A stretch of 64,000 nucleotides of DNA. It comes from Pleodorina starrii (Eukaryota; Chlorophyta; Chlorophyceae; Chlamydomonadales; Volvocaceae). The first letter of the stretch is position 1. Each line of letters opens with the position of its first letter. The stretch lies in contig BRXU01000060.1 in NCBI GenBank assembly GCA_030267565.1, forward strand, positions 124,001-188,000, given 5' to 3'. Positions 12,323-28,300 of the stretch are shown piece after piece. A program made the position numbers and the translations under genes. The notes below the pieces were generated by a model. That model saw nothing but the letters and a program-made list of their open reading frames with translations, did no database searches and had not been told where the DNA came from.

Positions 12323-12371
12323 CCGTGGGTCATAACCGACCCACGGTCCGTGGGTCGTAACCGACCCACGG
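12323..12371. repeat. two tandem hairpins of a GTGGGTC/GACCCAC palindrome
   Basis: CCGTGGGTC and GACCCACGG face each other at 12323-12346 and again at 12348-12371, separated by one base. The stems are variants of the dispersed GACCCATGGGTC palindrome found elsewhere in the window. Confidence 0.75.
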
Positions 12372-12625
12372 TTCAGCTTCTGGCCGGCCGTGGCGCAGGG
12401 CGGCGCTAACCCGCATTTCATCGGCGGTCGTATGGGGGGAATTGGGGGGCGGATATATCGTCAGAACGGGTGTCGGACGGAGATGCGGCGGCAGAGGGGC
12501 GGACGGGCGCGCAACCGAATTCTGGCGCGCCCTGCTGCGCCGCCCATTGGCCTCACTCACTAACTCATTCGCTCACTCGCTTTAATGCTTTCATGGCTTC
12601 TTCGGCCGCGTTACACCACTGCCAA

Positions 12626-12663
12626 TGTATGTATGTATGTTTGTACGTATGCATGTACGTATG
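12626..12663. repeat. TATG/TACG tetranucleotide microsatellite
   Basis: Imperfect tandem TATG and TACG units in intergenic DNA. Confidence 0.8.
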
Positions 12664-13383
12664 CGCTAAATGCTATGCTATGTGTGCTGCGTTTTCGGAC
12701 CGGATGCGGCTGTCGGCTGTGGTCCCATAGGCCACACGGTACACCCATCCGCCCGCCCGCGGGGAGGGCCAGCTGCTGCTGCTACTGCTGCTTCGGGTTG
12801 GAGCCCTAATGTTGTGCGATGCCGATGCTGTGCGATGTCTGTGTTTTTGGTGGCGGCTCGTGCGCGCACGTTCATGCGCACGCGTTTCGATCCGAGGGAT
12901 GATGGATGGGTGTGAGGTCGGGGCATGGCTTGAGTGAGTGTTTGTGTTTGTGTTTGTTTGTTTTTTGCGCGGATCGCGGTGTGTTGCTGGCTGCGGGTGC
13001 GCGGGCTGCGGGTGCACGGTGGGCGTGCAGGGCGGTCTTGAGCAGGGCGTTGAGCTGCGGGCCCTGCGGGGGTTGTGGGATTCAGGATTTGGTTCTGTAA
13101 TCAAGGGCGCGTGTGTGTGCCACACGGGCGTGTGGTGTTTGTATGACATGGTCTTCGTCGCGAAAGCGGCAATGCCGGACGGACAGATCGTGTCCTGGTC
13201 CGTTTCGATGTAACGGCGGCGTCTCGTTCTACAGCTGCTGCTGCTGCAGCTTGGCGGCGGGATACCCAGACCGTAAGGGTGATGCGATGTATGTGTGTGT
13301 GTGTGCTCTGCGTGCGCTATGCTGCGCAGACGTTGACGTTCGTGTGTGTTTTACCCACGTTCACGTGTCGAGGGAGGGACATA

Positions 13384-13443
13384 ATGGATGGATGGATGAT
13401 GCTCATCGCCCCTCATACGGATGGATGGATGGATGGATGGATG
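13384..13443. repeat. GATG tetranucleotide microsatellite, interrupted
   Basis: Two blocks of tandem GATG/GGAT units are separated by about 20 bases of unrelated sequence. Confidence 0.85.
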
Positions 13444-14645
13444 CTAATCGCGGCGCTGTTTGCTTCTCTCGCTGTTGCCCCGGAGAGATGGAAAGAGAGA
13501 GAGACAGAGAGAGAGGTGGCTCTGTCCCGCGCTGCTGTCCGGAGTCCCGTCGTACAGCGCCTGTACGGCAGCCCGCGCATCACATTCTGACGGAGGTGGG
13601 GATGGATGGAGGGATGCTGTTGCGCGGATTGACAGACGGACAAGGACTGGCTGGGTGCAGCGCTGCATGCTCGGCACACGGGTCAGTCAGGGCTGGGCGG
13701 GGTCAAGGGGCAGTCGCCCCCCCGGCAGTCGGACGCGGTCAACGTGGCAGGGCGGGGCGGAGCGCGCGTTTTGTAGCTCGCTTAACGCGTTACGTGTTGC
13801 GGCGATCGTGCTTAAATGTGAATGCGCGGCATGGCGTCTCGCGTCCTCTTGTGGTGGTGGTGATGATGTTTGGTGGTCCCGCCTGCTGCTGCCGCTGCTG
13901 CTGCTGCCTCCTGCACTGTTGGCACTGTCCACTGCTAGTACGACTGCTAGTACAACTTTTGTTGTCACATATTGTGGCACTGGTGCATGTTGCCTTTTAG
14001 CTCATGAGCCGTGGCTAATTCAAGTACCGTACGGTTACGTGTCGGTGTGCACGTGTTCGTTTGTGTGTTTGGTTGGGTGTGCATATTGAGTCGGGTTGGT
14101 TCGACCCGGTGGGGAATCTGGCTACCGCTGCTGCTGCTGCTGCTGCTGCTGCAGCAGCTGCTTTCCTTGCGGGCCGAGCCGGGTCTGGGTCCGGGGCAGG
14201 CTGTGCTGTCAGGAAGATGTGTGCGTGAGGGGCAGGGGAGGGGGCGATGCGGAAGCCAAGGCGGTGAGGGGCTGGCGGAATGCATCCCTTCCTCTGGTCG
14301 TCGCAGCGGTCGGCTGGTGGGTGGGTGCGCACACTGGGCTGTGGGTGAGCCGCCATGTGAGCGGTTGTTGGGTGGGTGGGGCAGGGGGGTGTGACGCGAC
14401 GCGACGCGCTGCGGGAGCTGCAGGGGCTGCTGCCTCGAGTGTCGTTCCGCGTTTTGGAGGAGGAGGTGGGGGCCGAGCGGGGTGTCGCGCAATCCGCGAG
14501 GGTGGGGCGGAAGGGCGCGGAGGGCTTCCGCTTGGGGCTCTGTCGCTTGGGCCTTTGTGGGAGTTGTGGGACGAGGGCGGCACCGCACGTGTCGCGAAGC
14601 AGGGGAGGCGACAAGGCCAGCGAATGCGTCCGTGGGCCGGCCGAC

Positions 14646-14679
14646 TGACCCATGGGTCGGCCGATGGACCCATGGGTCG
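14646..14679. repeat. pair of GACCCATGGGTC palindromes
   Basis: The 12-base palindrome occurs at 14647-14658 and 14667-14678, eight bases apart. Each could form a short hairpin or cruciform. Confidence 0.85.
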
Positions 14680-16544
14680 TACCGGAATAAATGGGCCACG
14701 GTTTCGTGTCATGTGGGTTGCCCTCACCGAGTGGTCATCGCCGGGCAGACAGCATCCGGGGGAAGGCCGGCGCCGGGCACATATACGCCTGGGGAGGGAG
14801 GGATCGCATGTACGGCAAGTACTGAAGTAACGAATTAACGAACTAACTGGCGGCGCGACGGTTGCGCGTCGCCGGGGGCCTGTTGCGCGTGTGCCCGCAA
14901 GCGACTTCCACAACGAACTGAGCTGGCGGGTGGTGGGTCTGGCGTGAGCCCGGTCGAGAGAGGCTGGGAGGGGTTGCGAGGGCGAGGGCGACCGCCCCCG
15001 TGGGTGGGTGGATTTCCACCGCGGGAGGTTTGAAAGGGGGCCGATTCTTGTTCTGCAAGTTCCCACATATAAATGGCGTTTGCGGCGTGGGTAAAAAAAT
15101 CGGTATGCGTGTGCTGAGGCTGTGTGGGCTGGCAGGGCCGGTATTGTGTGCCTTTGGGGGGTTGGCCGTATTGTATTTCACGCCTGTTCGAACCTGGGTG
15201 AGCGTGCCGTAAATTTGTCGTATTCGTTCTTCGTCGTGAGGTGGGCGCGCGGGCGGCTCGTGGTGGCATCGCGTCGCGTCGAGTGGAGTCGAGTGGAGTC
15301 GCGGCGATATCCCGACTTCCGCTCGTCCAGGCGCCCGCGTGGGGTTGGAGGGCCCCCCACCGCCCGCGCCCTCCTTAGATGTGTTCGTTCCGCCTATTTG
15401 ATTTTCATTCCTTGACCAAACACTGCCGAGGCTGGTTCGCCGCCACTTCGCCTTCATGGGCGCGCGGGTGCCTCTCGTCCCCAGCCGCACGTTGGGGAAA
15501 GCGAGTTTGAAGTAGCAGAGAGGGTGTACGGCACCCACGTGGTGGCATTGTCGTACCAGTGCCCCTCCGGGCAGTACAATAACAGCGCATAGGGTGAGGA
15601 AATGTGTGTTGCGCTTCGCCCGCCATGGGCTCGAGACGCCTCGGCATTTCGTACGGCATGTTGTATTTGTTCGTATGCGGCCAGTAATCATCCCGTACCA
15701 TTCGCGTTGCATGACATCACCGGGAGTGCGCGACTCGTTCCTGCGGCTTTGCTTGTCTTGGCCTCTCTTCGCCATACAACTTGTAAAAGCCGCACTGCCG
15801 CGCACTGCCCCCTGGCGCTCACCCACCTTGGTCTCGGGCCGGGGGTCCCCTGCCACCGCTGTGCCTTCACTGCACTGCACGGATACCGGCACCCGCGTCG
15901 TTTCCGCGCAGGCACAAGCGCCACGACAGCACAACAGGCGCAATCTCAACTCCACCATTGTCCCGCGCTATCGTCCCGACCCCGACACCGACCGACCCAC
16001 CGCGGTAACGGCAACGCAGCGTTACAGTTGTGGCACCGACAGATTCAGCTCTAAGCCTCTTAGCACCTGAAGGGCTGTGCTCCGGGACTCATTCAAACTG
16101 GAGGAGGTAGTAGAAATTACAGCCGGTCAATGTACCGCTATTATGACGGCCACAACCCGCCGACGGCTGCACGGGCCGTTATCCCATCAGTAGGCACCGC
16201 GCTAACTCCCTTTCCTTTTCGGAAAATGAATGGACTCCCTTTGCGCTGAGCTGTTCGAGTTCGCCCCCCGGTGTCAGGCAGGGCGCAGCACAGGGGTGCA
16301 CCCGCCGCCAGTGTCAGTGTACCGTAACAAAACATCGCTTGTCCGTTGGCCCGCTTAAGGAAGAGCTATATGCAATAGACCAATAGGCACTCAGAACTTC
16401 CGCAAGGGTTGCAGAAGCAGGCGGACACAAAACCGGACAGCGGCAAGGGTGGAACTGCGCCGGGCACAGCAACCGCAACCGCAGCCCAAAGGCTCTCAAC
16501 AGTGCTCCATCCGTGACACACTGGGCGGCGAGCCCGGACGTGTG

Positions 16545-16612
16545 CATCCATCCATCCATCCATCCATCCATCCATCCATCCATCCATCCATCCATCCATC
16601 CATCCATCCATC
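16545..16612. repeat. perfect CATC tetranucleotide microsatellite
   Basis: About 17 uninterrupted CATC units, in intergenic DNA. The long perfect run implies a young, length-variable locus. Confidence 0.95.
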
Positions 16613-17730
16613 GCCACATCCACAACAAACACACAAGGCCCACTTGCAGCAGCTGCTGTCATTTAACCCCTCTGTCGAGCGGCGCTGCACACCCCGACAT
16701 CCAGAAGTGAATACACGGCAACAGCCGTGGCTGCGGCTGCTTTGTTGCCCACCAAACAATCGCCGAACTACGGCGTTGCGCCACCCCGACAAAACCACCC
16801 TCCACCCACTACCCTGCCGCGGGGTAACCCGGTCCTCTCTCCCGCCAAACCTCCTGAAGGCACAGACGCCCCCACACACAAACACACTTGGCGCAGTTTC
16901 GTTCGAAGGGTACCACTTCGAAGTAATGTGTTCGACAAATCTACATATGTGTTCGAACACGCAACCGCCCAACTGCCTTTCTTACACGGCCTAGGGCCTG
17001 GAATGCGGTAGTGATGGGACAGCTTGTTCCCGGCGACTCAGGCCAACAAACAACCCGCCGTCTTCCTCGGGACTCGGGAGCGCTTTCCCAACTCAGCACC
17101 GCCACACAGCGAGGCGCGGGCCAGACACGGCCGCCGGCCACATCCCGTCATATCCCCGAACAACGCATGCGCGCGTGCCTCCCCCGCGCCACACACACAC
17201 ACAAGACAGGGTGCGACAGGAGCGCGTTCCGGGTCGCGCCTGCATTGCGTAAAAATGTGTTGCTGCAACGCAGCGCCGCCTGACATGACATGACATGACT
17301 CGACGCGACGCCTGTCCTCCTTCTCTGCCGCTGCGCCGCCGCCGCTAAACTTTGGCCGCCGCCCCACCGAGGCGCCGAAGAGGCCTAGCGCTTACGGCCT
17401 CACGCAAAAGTTCTTCTCTTCTTCTTTCGCCCGTCCGGTCTGGGCGCGGATCACGACCACTCGAGCTTGCGAATAACAGAAAACACAACCACCCACAAGG
17501 CCCCTGACGCGGAGCCGCGCGGGCCCCTGCAGCAGCCCAAACATCTCCATAATGGACTAGGAACCGTAAAACACACACATACAACCCTGCACCCCGCCGT
17601 GTTCCCAGCAAAAACATGCGAGAGACGAAAGGAACACGGGGAGTCGAGACGCGCGACCCGGGCAAAGGAAGCACGACGACGCAGCGCCAGCGCAAGCGTC
17701 AGCGTCGAAAGCGGGCCTGCCGCCGCCTCC

Positions 17731-19921
17731 TTAGCCCGCCGCCGACGGCGCCTTGACGGCCACTGACGGCGCCGCCGTCGTCGCCGGCGCCGCCGCGCAG
17801 CAGCTGAGCGCCGCCTTGGTGACGCCGTGCAGCTGCTCCTTCAGCATCAGCATCAGCGCGGCGTTCAGCGCCGTCTGCAGAATCTTGGCGCGCAGGCCCT
17901 TGAAGAAACCGCCCGGGCCCTCGTTGCGCGCCGTGTCTACAATCACCCCCCACGTCGAGCTCGAGCTCGAGGCGCCGGCCTTGGCGGCCGACGACGAGGA
18001 CGAGGACGCCTGCAGCCGCGCCTTGATCACAATCATGGGGTACGTCACTATCGTGGCGCCAATCTTGGCCAGCGCGCCCGCGAGGAACACCTCCCCGGCG
18101 GATAACGTCACGGCCTTCGCCGCCGGCGGCGCCGCCGCCGCCGCCTTCGCCGCCGCCGGCGCCATAGCCTCGTCGCTGTCCGCGGAGCAGCGCCGCGGCA
18201 GCAGCTCGCCGCCGCCGCCGCCGCCTCCGGCGGCGGCGGCGCCGGCTGCGGCGCTCCGCGCCAGCCGCTGCTCCTTCCAGAATTTGAACAGCGCCTTGAT
18301 CTTCTCAAAGAGCATGTACTGCACTGCGGGGTTGGCCAGCAGGATCATGGAGGGCAGCAGGCCCTTCCAGAAGCCCGCCAGGCCGTCCTCCCGGAACACC
18401 GAGGCGATGGTCTCCCAGGTGGTGGGCGGCCGAGTGGAGGCGCTGGCGCCCTTGAGGCTCTGGTAGCCCTGTAGTGGAGTGGAGTGGAGTGCAGCGACCG
18501 CAGGGGCGGAGCGTGGGGCAGAGCAGCGCGGGGCAATGAATAGAGGGGGAGGTCGCAGCGTGGGGCAGGGGTTGGGGGCGCCTTGCAGCGGAGGAGAGCG
18601 CCGTATGGGGGGTCGAGCGGCGTCGCGAACACGCGTGTACGGCACCTACACGCCCTGCGCACTACCCAACCCCCCACCCACCTGCACCCCCCACCCACCT
18701 GCACCCCGCCCCCGCCCCGCACCCCCCCCCCACCCACCTGCACCCGCGTGGCCACCACCGACACCGGCATCGTGATGAGCTGGTTCAGTGCGCCCGCGGT
18801 GGTGGCCACCAGCAGTGACGCCAGCACGCCGATGTCCCGGCTGCGGCTCTCACCCCCGGACCCGCCGCCGCGCTTGGACCAGGACCAGGCGACCGCCGTC
18901 TCCCTCAGCTTGCTGTAGAAGAAAAAGTAGACGCCGCTGGAGAGGGCCGACTCGACCACATTGGGACCCAGACCGGCGTACAGCGTGGAGAGCTGCGTGG
19001 ATTGGAGTGGAGTGGAGTGGAGTGGAGTTGGGTTGGGTTGGCGGCAAGAAGGAGAGAGATATCGGGGGAGGTCGCGTGGCGGCGTTTGAGTGGGGATTGC
19101 GATGGGGGGTTCGTAAAGGTGGTACCAAGGGCTGCACAAGTGCGGCAGGGTGTCCTGGGGCGACGAGGACGGGGGAGCGGGAAGAAAAGAGGATCGTTCT
19201 TGCCCTCTGAGGGGCCCATGACTACCGTACGCTGGGCAGAGGCGGCCGCAACCGAGACTGTTGCGACAACCAGGAGACAACCAGGAGGGGAAGCGTCACG
19301 GCGGGTTCGGAAGGTCGGGTGCGCGGGTGCGGCCACGACAACATCGTGAAATTTGGAAGTCATAGAGTTCGAAGTAGGAAGGGGGCAGGGGTCATGGCTA
19401 CGGGGAGGCGCACCAGCATAGGCCTGATGGCTACGGGTTTGCTGGGCGGGGAGGGGCGGGGAGCGGCGCGACAGACGCCGTCACGGAACGGCGCCTCTCT
19501 TGCAGATTCAGCGCCCTTTGAGAGTTGAACACAATTGGATTACGTGTCTGCTTCCATTATCCTGGATGCCCGCCCACGCTTACCTTATATTGTTGAAGGA
19601 ACCGTGCCAACACAAGCAACCGTGAGCTGGGCTCCGCTACCCCAGCCGCACCATTTGTGTCTCCCGTTGAGAGCGCTTGAAGCGTGTAAATGGTCTGCAG
19701 AGGTGCATAAAGTCCGGGGCCATCAAGATTGCGTAATCGGTCTCGACATTGCTGACGGAGGTTAGGGTTTGCGCTGTGGGCAAGCGAGGCGTGCCCAAAA
19801 CAGCCGCAGGAAGCTGCAGTATTTTTACCTTGAGAGGATACGTCGCCAGCAATGCAGCAACGCTGCCAAGCGCGCCCGAGCATCCCTCGACAACCGCGTT
19901 CGAGACTGCGGGACTTGACAT
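17731..19921 (-). CDS. peroxisomal-type SLC25 carrier (PXN/PMP38-like)
   Basis: Four minus-strand exons join in phase: 19829-19921, 19584-19694, 18738-18992 and 17731-18468, giving 398 residues. The sequence has the three-repeat layout of mitochondrial-carrier-family transporters. The repeat signatures are ATYPLKTIYTLQ, TMPVSVVATRVQ and TYPMIVIKARLQ, followed by matching second helices such as STLYAGLGPNVVESA, GFWKGLLPS and GFFKGLRAKILQ. It most resembles plant PXN (PMP38), which moves NAD, CoA and adenine nucleotides across the peroxisomal membrane. The first motif has Lys where many carriers have an acidic residue, as PXN-type carriers also deviate there. A low-complexity Ala/Gly/Ser insert of about 60 residues lies between repeats two and three. 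An upstream in-frame ATG at 19945 could add eight residues. The substrate is inferred from family only. Confidence 0.85.
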
Positions 19922-21037
19922 AGTGAAAACTCCCAAGAGAGGCAAAAGCTTGATAGCGTTGAAAAGGAAAGCAATATCAAAGGCTGAAGGCTGAAACTTT
20001 GGTCAAGTAGCACCCGACAGCCGCAGGTCAGCGCCTAAACTTCACTGTCTCAAACGCAAGTCACTACGTTTCTACCGGTCCAATCTTTTCTGTGTGATGG
20101 CAGGTCCTGCACCGGTGCAGCCAAACTGTGGGTGCAAAGTGCGTGTTTTAGCCGACAGACGCAGGCAACCGGACTGAGGGCCGAGACACGGAAACCTCTG
20201 AAAGACAGACCTAAATACTATTATAAATAGAAGTGGCGTTGGGACCTTGAAAACTGACCTGAGCGCAAGTGTATTAGTAAATTCGGTTTGGCGCATCGGC
20301 CATAATCCGAATGGCAATGTCGTGCACAGGTTACCTTGTTACAAGAGCTCAAATATCCACTCTCAAGGTGGCAGGATCGCTTTTGGTGCGAATTGCCGAT
20401 GAAGAGCCCCGCACCAAAATAGTTTGGTTGCTGTTGGGGGCCAGCTCGCCAGCATGTTCCGCAGGTCATCCGGACATGCCGACGTCAGCGGATTACCAGT
20501 ACTGCTAAAAGCGTCATAGTTAGTAAGGACGCAAAAAAAGAAGCGCCAGCGAAATCCGCCACAGCGCAGCGGCTCAAAACGAGCAGTTCGAATAGCTGCG
20601 CTAAAATGTAATGATGACATCGGCCCCTGTTGAGCTACGTGCAAACGAACGTGATTTCGCCCAGGAAAACGAACCGTCGTCCCTCTGGCATGACTCGGAA
20701 GTCCCCAGCCGCCACTCGAACACGTCGCTTCCGCAGCGAGGTCACCTTCCTACACCTTGACTGCTACCCACACTCCCAGTCCATGCCTACCGACCAATGC
20801 ATCGTTGCCCTGCACGACGCAAACCACCTGCCCAACAATACCTGCCGCCGAGCCGCCTGGGCCCCGTGATCCCAACCCCCAAGCCAGTGCTAAAAATCAC
20901 CCCCATCCACCACCAACGGAAAAGAACACGACGACCGCACCTTCCCACGTAACCGCACATGCCTCGTCGCGCGATGCAAGCGCACGGCTCCCGCGGCTGC
21001 GCAACGCCCTGCTTACTTATTCGGTCAACCTGATCAG
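19922..21037. other. intergenic region, promoter side of the carrier gene and 3' flank of the UMP kinase gene
   Basis: Relatively AT-rich sequence with no supported gene. On the minus strand TGTAA occurs at 20339-20343, about 695 bases after the UMP kinase stop, and could end that transcript. The carrier promoter should lie just right of 19921, but no clear TATA box is seen. Confidence 0.45.
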
Positions 21038-25304
<4,267 letters not shown>

Positions 25305-28300
25305 ATGGAGTCAACATCGTATCATGGCCTGCGTACAGGCGGCAAACGCTGGACCATGAGCACCGAGCACGAGCCACCGCCCCCGGGGGCCGATGATGAG
25401 CCAAAGGCGCCAGGAGTGGAAGAGACTTCGCACGTCCCTACGCAGGCGCCTGTCCCCAGCACAGCAGCCGCCGATCCAGCTGCATACGCAGCTGCCTATG
25501 GCTATCCGCCGGGATATGCGCCTTCTTACACCGATTACTACAACTCGTCTTATTATTACTCGGCGTACACAGGTGAGGGATTGTCCGCGTCGCAGGTCCA
25601 GGCTTTCCGGCTCTTACCTTTGGGGAGTTCCCGGCGAAATGTTTGTGTAACACAGACCAAGCCCCTGAAAAGATGACAGCCCTGATACAGCTGGTCATGA
25701 CGACCAATTCGGGCAATCGCAGCGAAGCGCTCGCGGTCTCAGCCCGGAAGGCGAAGTGCAGGTTAGGGTTCTGCAAGCCGGCGACGCCGTCGCCAGCTAA
25801 CCCCGCTGGCTACTGACCACCGCCGGCGGCTGCCGCCTGCCCCTCGGGTAACAAGACTCTATCTCCTTCCGGTTGAGTCGATTCCCATCATAGCTGCAAG
25901 CCGCTACGCATTTCCTCGCCCCGTGGCTTAGGCTACAGCTGGACGCGTGCGTGTGCAGGTGGCCAGCCCCCCGCCACCAGACCGCAGGTGCCACACCAGC
26001 AACAGCCCGATCAGTCATACTCAGACGACAAGGATGCCAGCTCTCGACACCTGGATTTACATTATCTCTCTGCTAAGCCAGTGCTGGTGAACCGGGTGGC
26101 AGGTGCATGGCGGCCGCAGCACGGTCAGCTGTGCATTGTCGTGGTGCCAATCGGTATGGACAGAGAGACTTAGGGTCCGAGAGGAAGCGCAAAGGAAAAT
26201 TTGCACGCAAGCGCATGCCACATTCGCCTCACGCCAAAGGGGTCTGTGTCGTTTGCCGATGCTTTGCAGGCTACGGAGGCTATCCAGCCTATGACTACTA
26301 CGGAGCAGCAGCGACAGCGGGAACGGACGTGACTGCCGCCGCTGCCGCCGCCAATGGGCTCGACGCGTCTGGGGTGGCAGTCAAGGTTAGCCGGCAGGCA
26401 CTCCCCCCACACCACCCTCTCCGCATGACATCGTCGCTCTGAATTTCGCAGGAAGACGCAGCCCTCATCCGTATGCATGCGCAGCCTGCCGTCCCCCGAA
26501 CCGGGCCGGCGGGCTGCAATTCCAGCGCCCTTGCACACGCCCCGCAAGCTCCGTTTGATGATGGCCACAGCCTCATGCGCGTTTGCTTGGGTTAGGGCGG
26601 GTAGGGCTGGTGGAGACAAGGGGTGTCGTAACGCCCAGGCAAGTGAGTTGCCGAGCGCCGCGCAAAGGGCATGCAGCATTCCCGCCGAGGATTCCTCTGC
26701 ACCGTTGCACCCGCAGGCCGCGGTGTCTTTGGCAGCTTCTGGCTCAGCGGCAGCCGCGAACGGGAAGGGAAAGGCAGGGGCAGCTTCACACGCCAAGTCG
26801 GCTGAGGCTGCTCGCGCTGAGGTAGCCGAGATGGGTGCGACGGCAGCCGTGAAGCCGCCGGCGCCGCCAGCCAGGGCCGACGACGACGATGCGATGGCTC
26901 TGCCGCCGCCTTCGGAGCCGAAGCCACCGGCGGCGGGCGCAGGCGCGGCCGCGGCGTCGCACGAGGAGGAGCTTACGGACTTTCAGCGGAAGATGCTTGA
27001 GCTCATGGAGAAGAAGAAAGAGGAGGCAGAGCGGAAGGTGGGTTCTCTGCAGGGGAGTGGGGCGCTTTAACGAGGGCAGTTGACTGGGTTGTTGAGGCGG
27101 TGGGAATGGCGGCCACAGATCTTGGCATTCACGAGACGACGGGGCTGGTCAGGAGGCGGCAGCTGTGGCGGTAGGAACGCCGGGACGGCGCTTGCGTTCG
27201 AGGGGAAACGCTTTCAGCACTTGGAAGGACAACGCGCCCTCTCGCCTCACCAACGAAGCACCCACAGCCCCAGGCTCGATTGATTGCCGCATCTCACACG
27301 GCGCATTGCATGTGTGACGACCACCTCTTTGCGCTTGCCATATCACGCCACGCAGACGAAAAAGGCCGCCGCGCCGACCCTGCATACCCTGCGGGGAGCC
27401 CGGCTGGCGATCACCCCCGGCGCCGCCGGCACGGCCCCCGCAGCTGGAGCCGCCGGCGGCGCGGCGGCCGCGGGCGCTGCCGCCGGGCTCACTACACGCG
27501 CCTCCGCTGGCGCTGAACCGGCTGGCGGCGGTGCTGCGGGGCCGCGAGGCGTGCCTGTCCCAGCGGCCTTTACGGAGGACCCTCCGCAGCCAAAGGGCGA
27601 GGGCGCCACCACGGGCCCATCCAAGAAGATGACTATTGGCGGCCTTTCGGGCCTTAGCCTGGTTATGACTGCGCCGCTGAGCGGCGCCGCCACCTTCGAG
27701 GGGCCGACGCCAGCGGAGCTCAAGTATGGCAGGCCGCGTAGCCGCTCGCCACCGCCGCGGGGCCGCAGCTACAGCCGGAGCCGCAGCCGGGGGCGGAGCT
27801 TCAGCCGGAGCCGCAGCCGCGGGCGGGGCCGCAGCTACAGCCGGAGCCCGTACCGGGGGCGCAGCAGGAGCTTCAGCCGGAGTCCCCGCCGTTATGGTGG
27901 GTTGGGTTGGGGTTTTGGGCGTGCGGGATGTGGTGGTGGATGGCGGGACTTGGCTTTGCCAGGATGGTTTGTGGGTGGGCTGGCCAGCGCGGGCTCCAGC
28001 GCAGTGCCAGGGATCAGGGGCAGTCGCCGGCGGCGTTGCCGCCGCGCCCTTGCTGCTGGCACATGCAAGCTCGCCGGCAGTTGAGCGTGAACCGGTCCGG
28101 GTCCCGCTGCGTTTGTACGGAAGGCGAGGAATGGGCAGAAGGCGTTAGAACATGCACGTTGTGTGGGAAGCATACCCAGGGGTGTCGCCCCTCGCGGAAG
28201 CCTGGTGCATTGCATGTCAGCAACTCCCGTACTAAAGCGCAATTAAGTAGGTCATGACAGCGCCTGGCTTAGCTCTGCCTTGGCGGTGCCCAACGCTGCG

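Larger units (their letters stand above)
12120..17730. other. gene-poor region between two convergent genes
   Basis: It lies between the plus-strand receiver-CCT gene and the minus-strand carrier gene, so both 3' UTRs fall here. TGTAA occurs at about 13095 on the plus strand, and on the minus strand at 16982-16986; both are candidate poly(A) signals. The rest is GC-rich sequence with tetranucleotide microsatellites, palindromes and long antiparallel open frames of low complexity. I see no exon series with protein-like composition and no RNA gene. Confidence 0.5.

Noticed and set aside
13113..14000. 295-codon open frame in the gene-poor region
   Set aside because: It runs through microsatellites, is Cys/Arg/Trp-rich, and has no domain and no splice partners. 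It is typical of chance open frames in GC-rich DNA.
14843..15958. 371-codon minus-strand open frame
   Set aside because: Composition is that of an antisense shadow in GC-rich DNA, with no recognisable motif. It is not supported as a gene.
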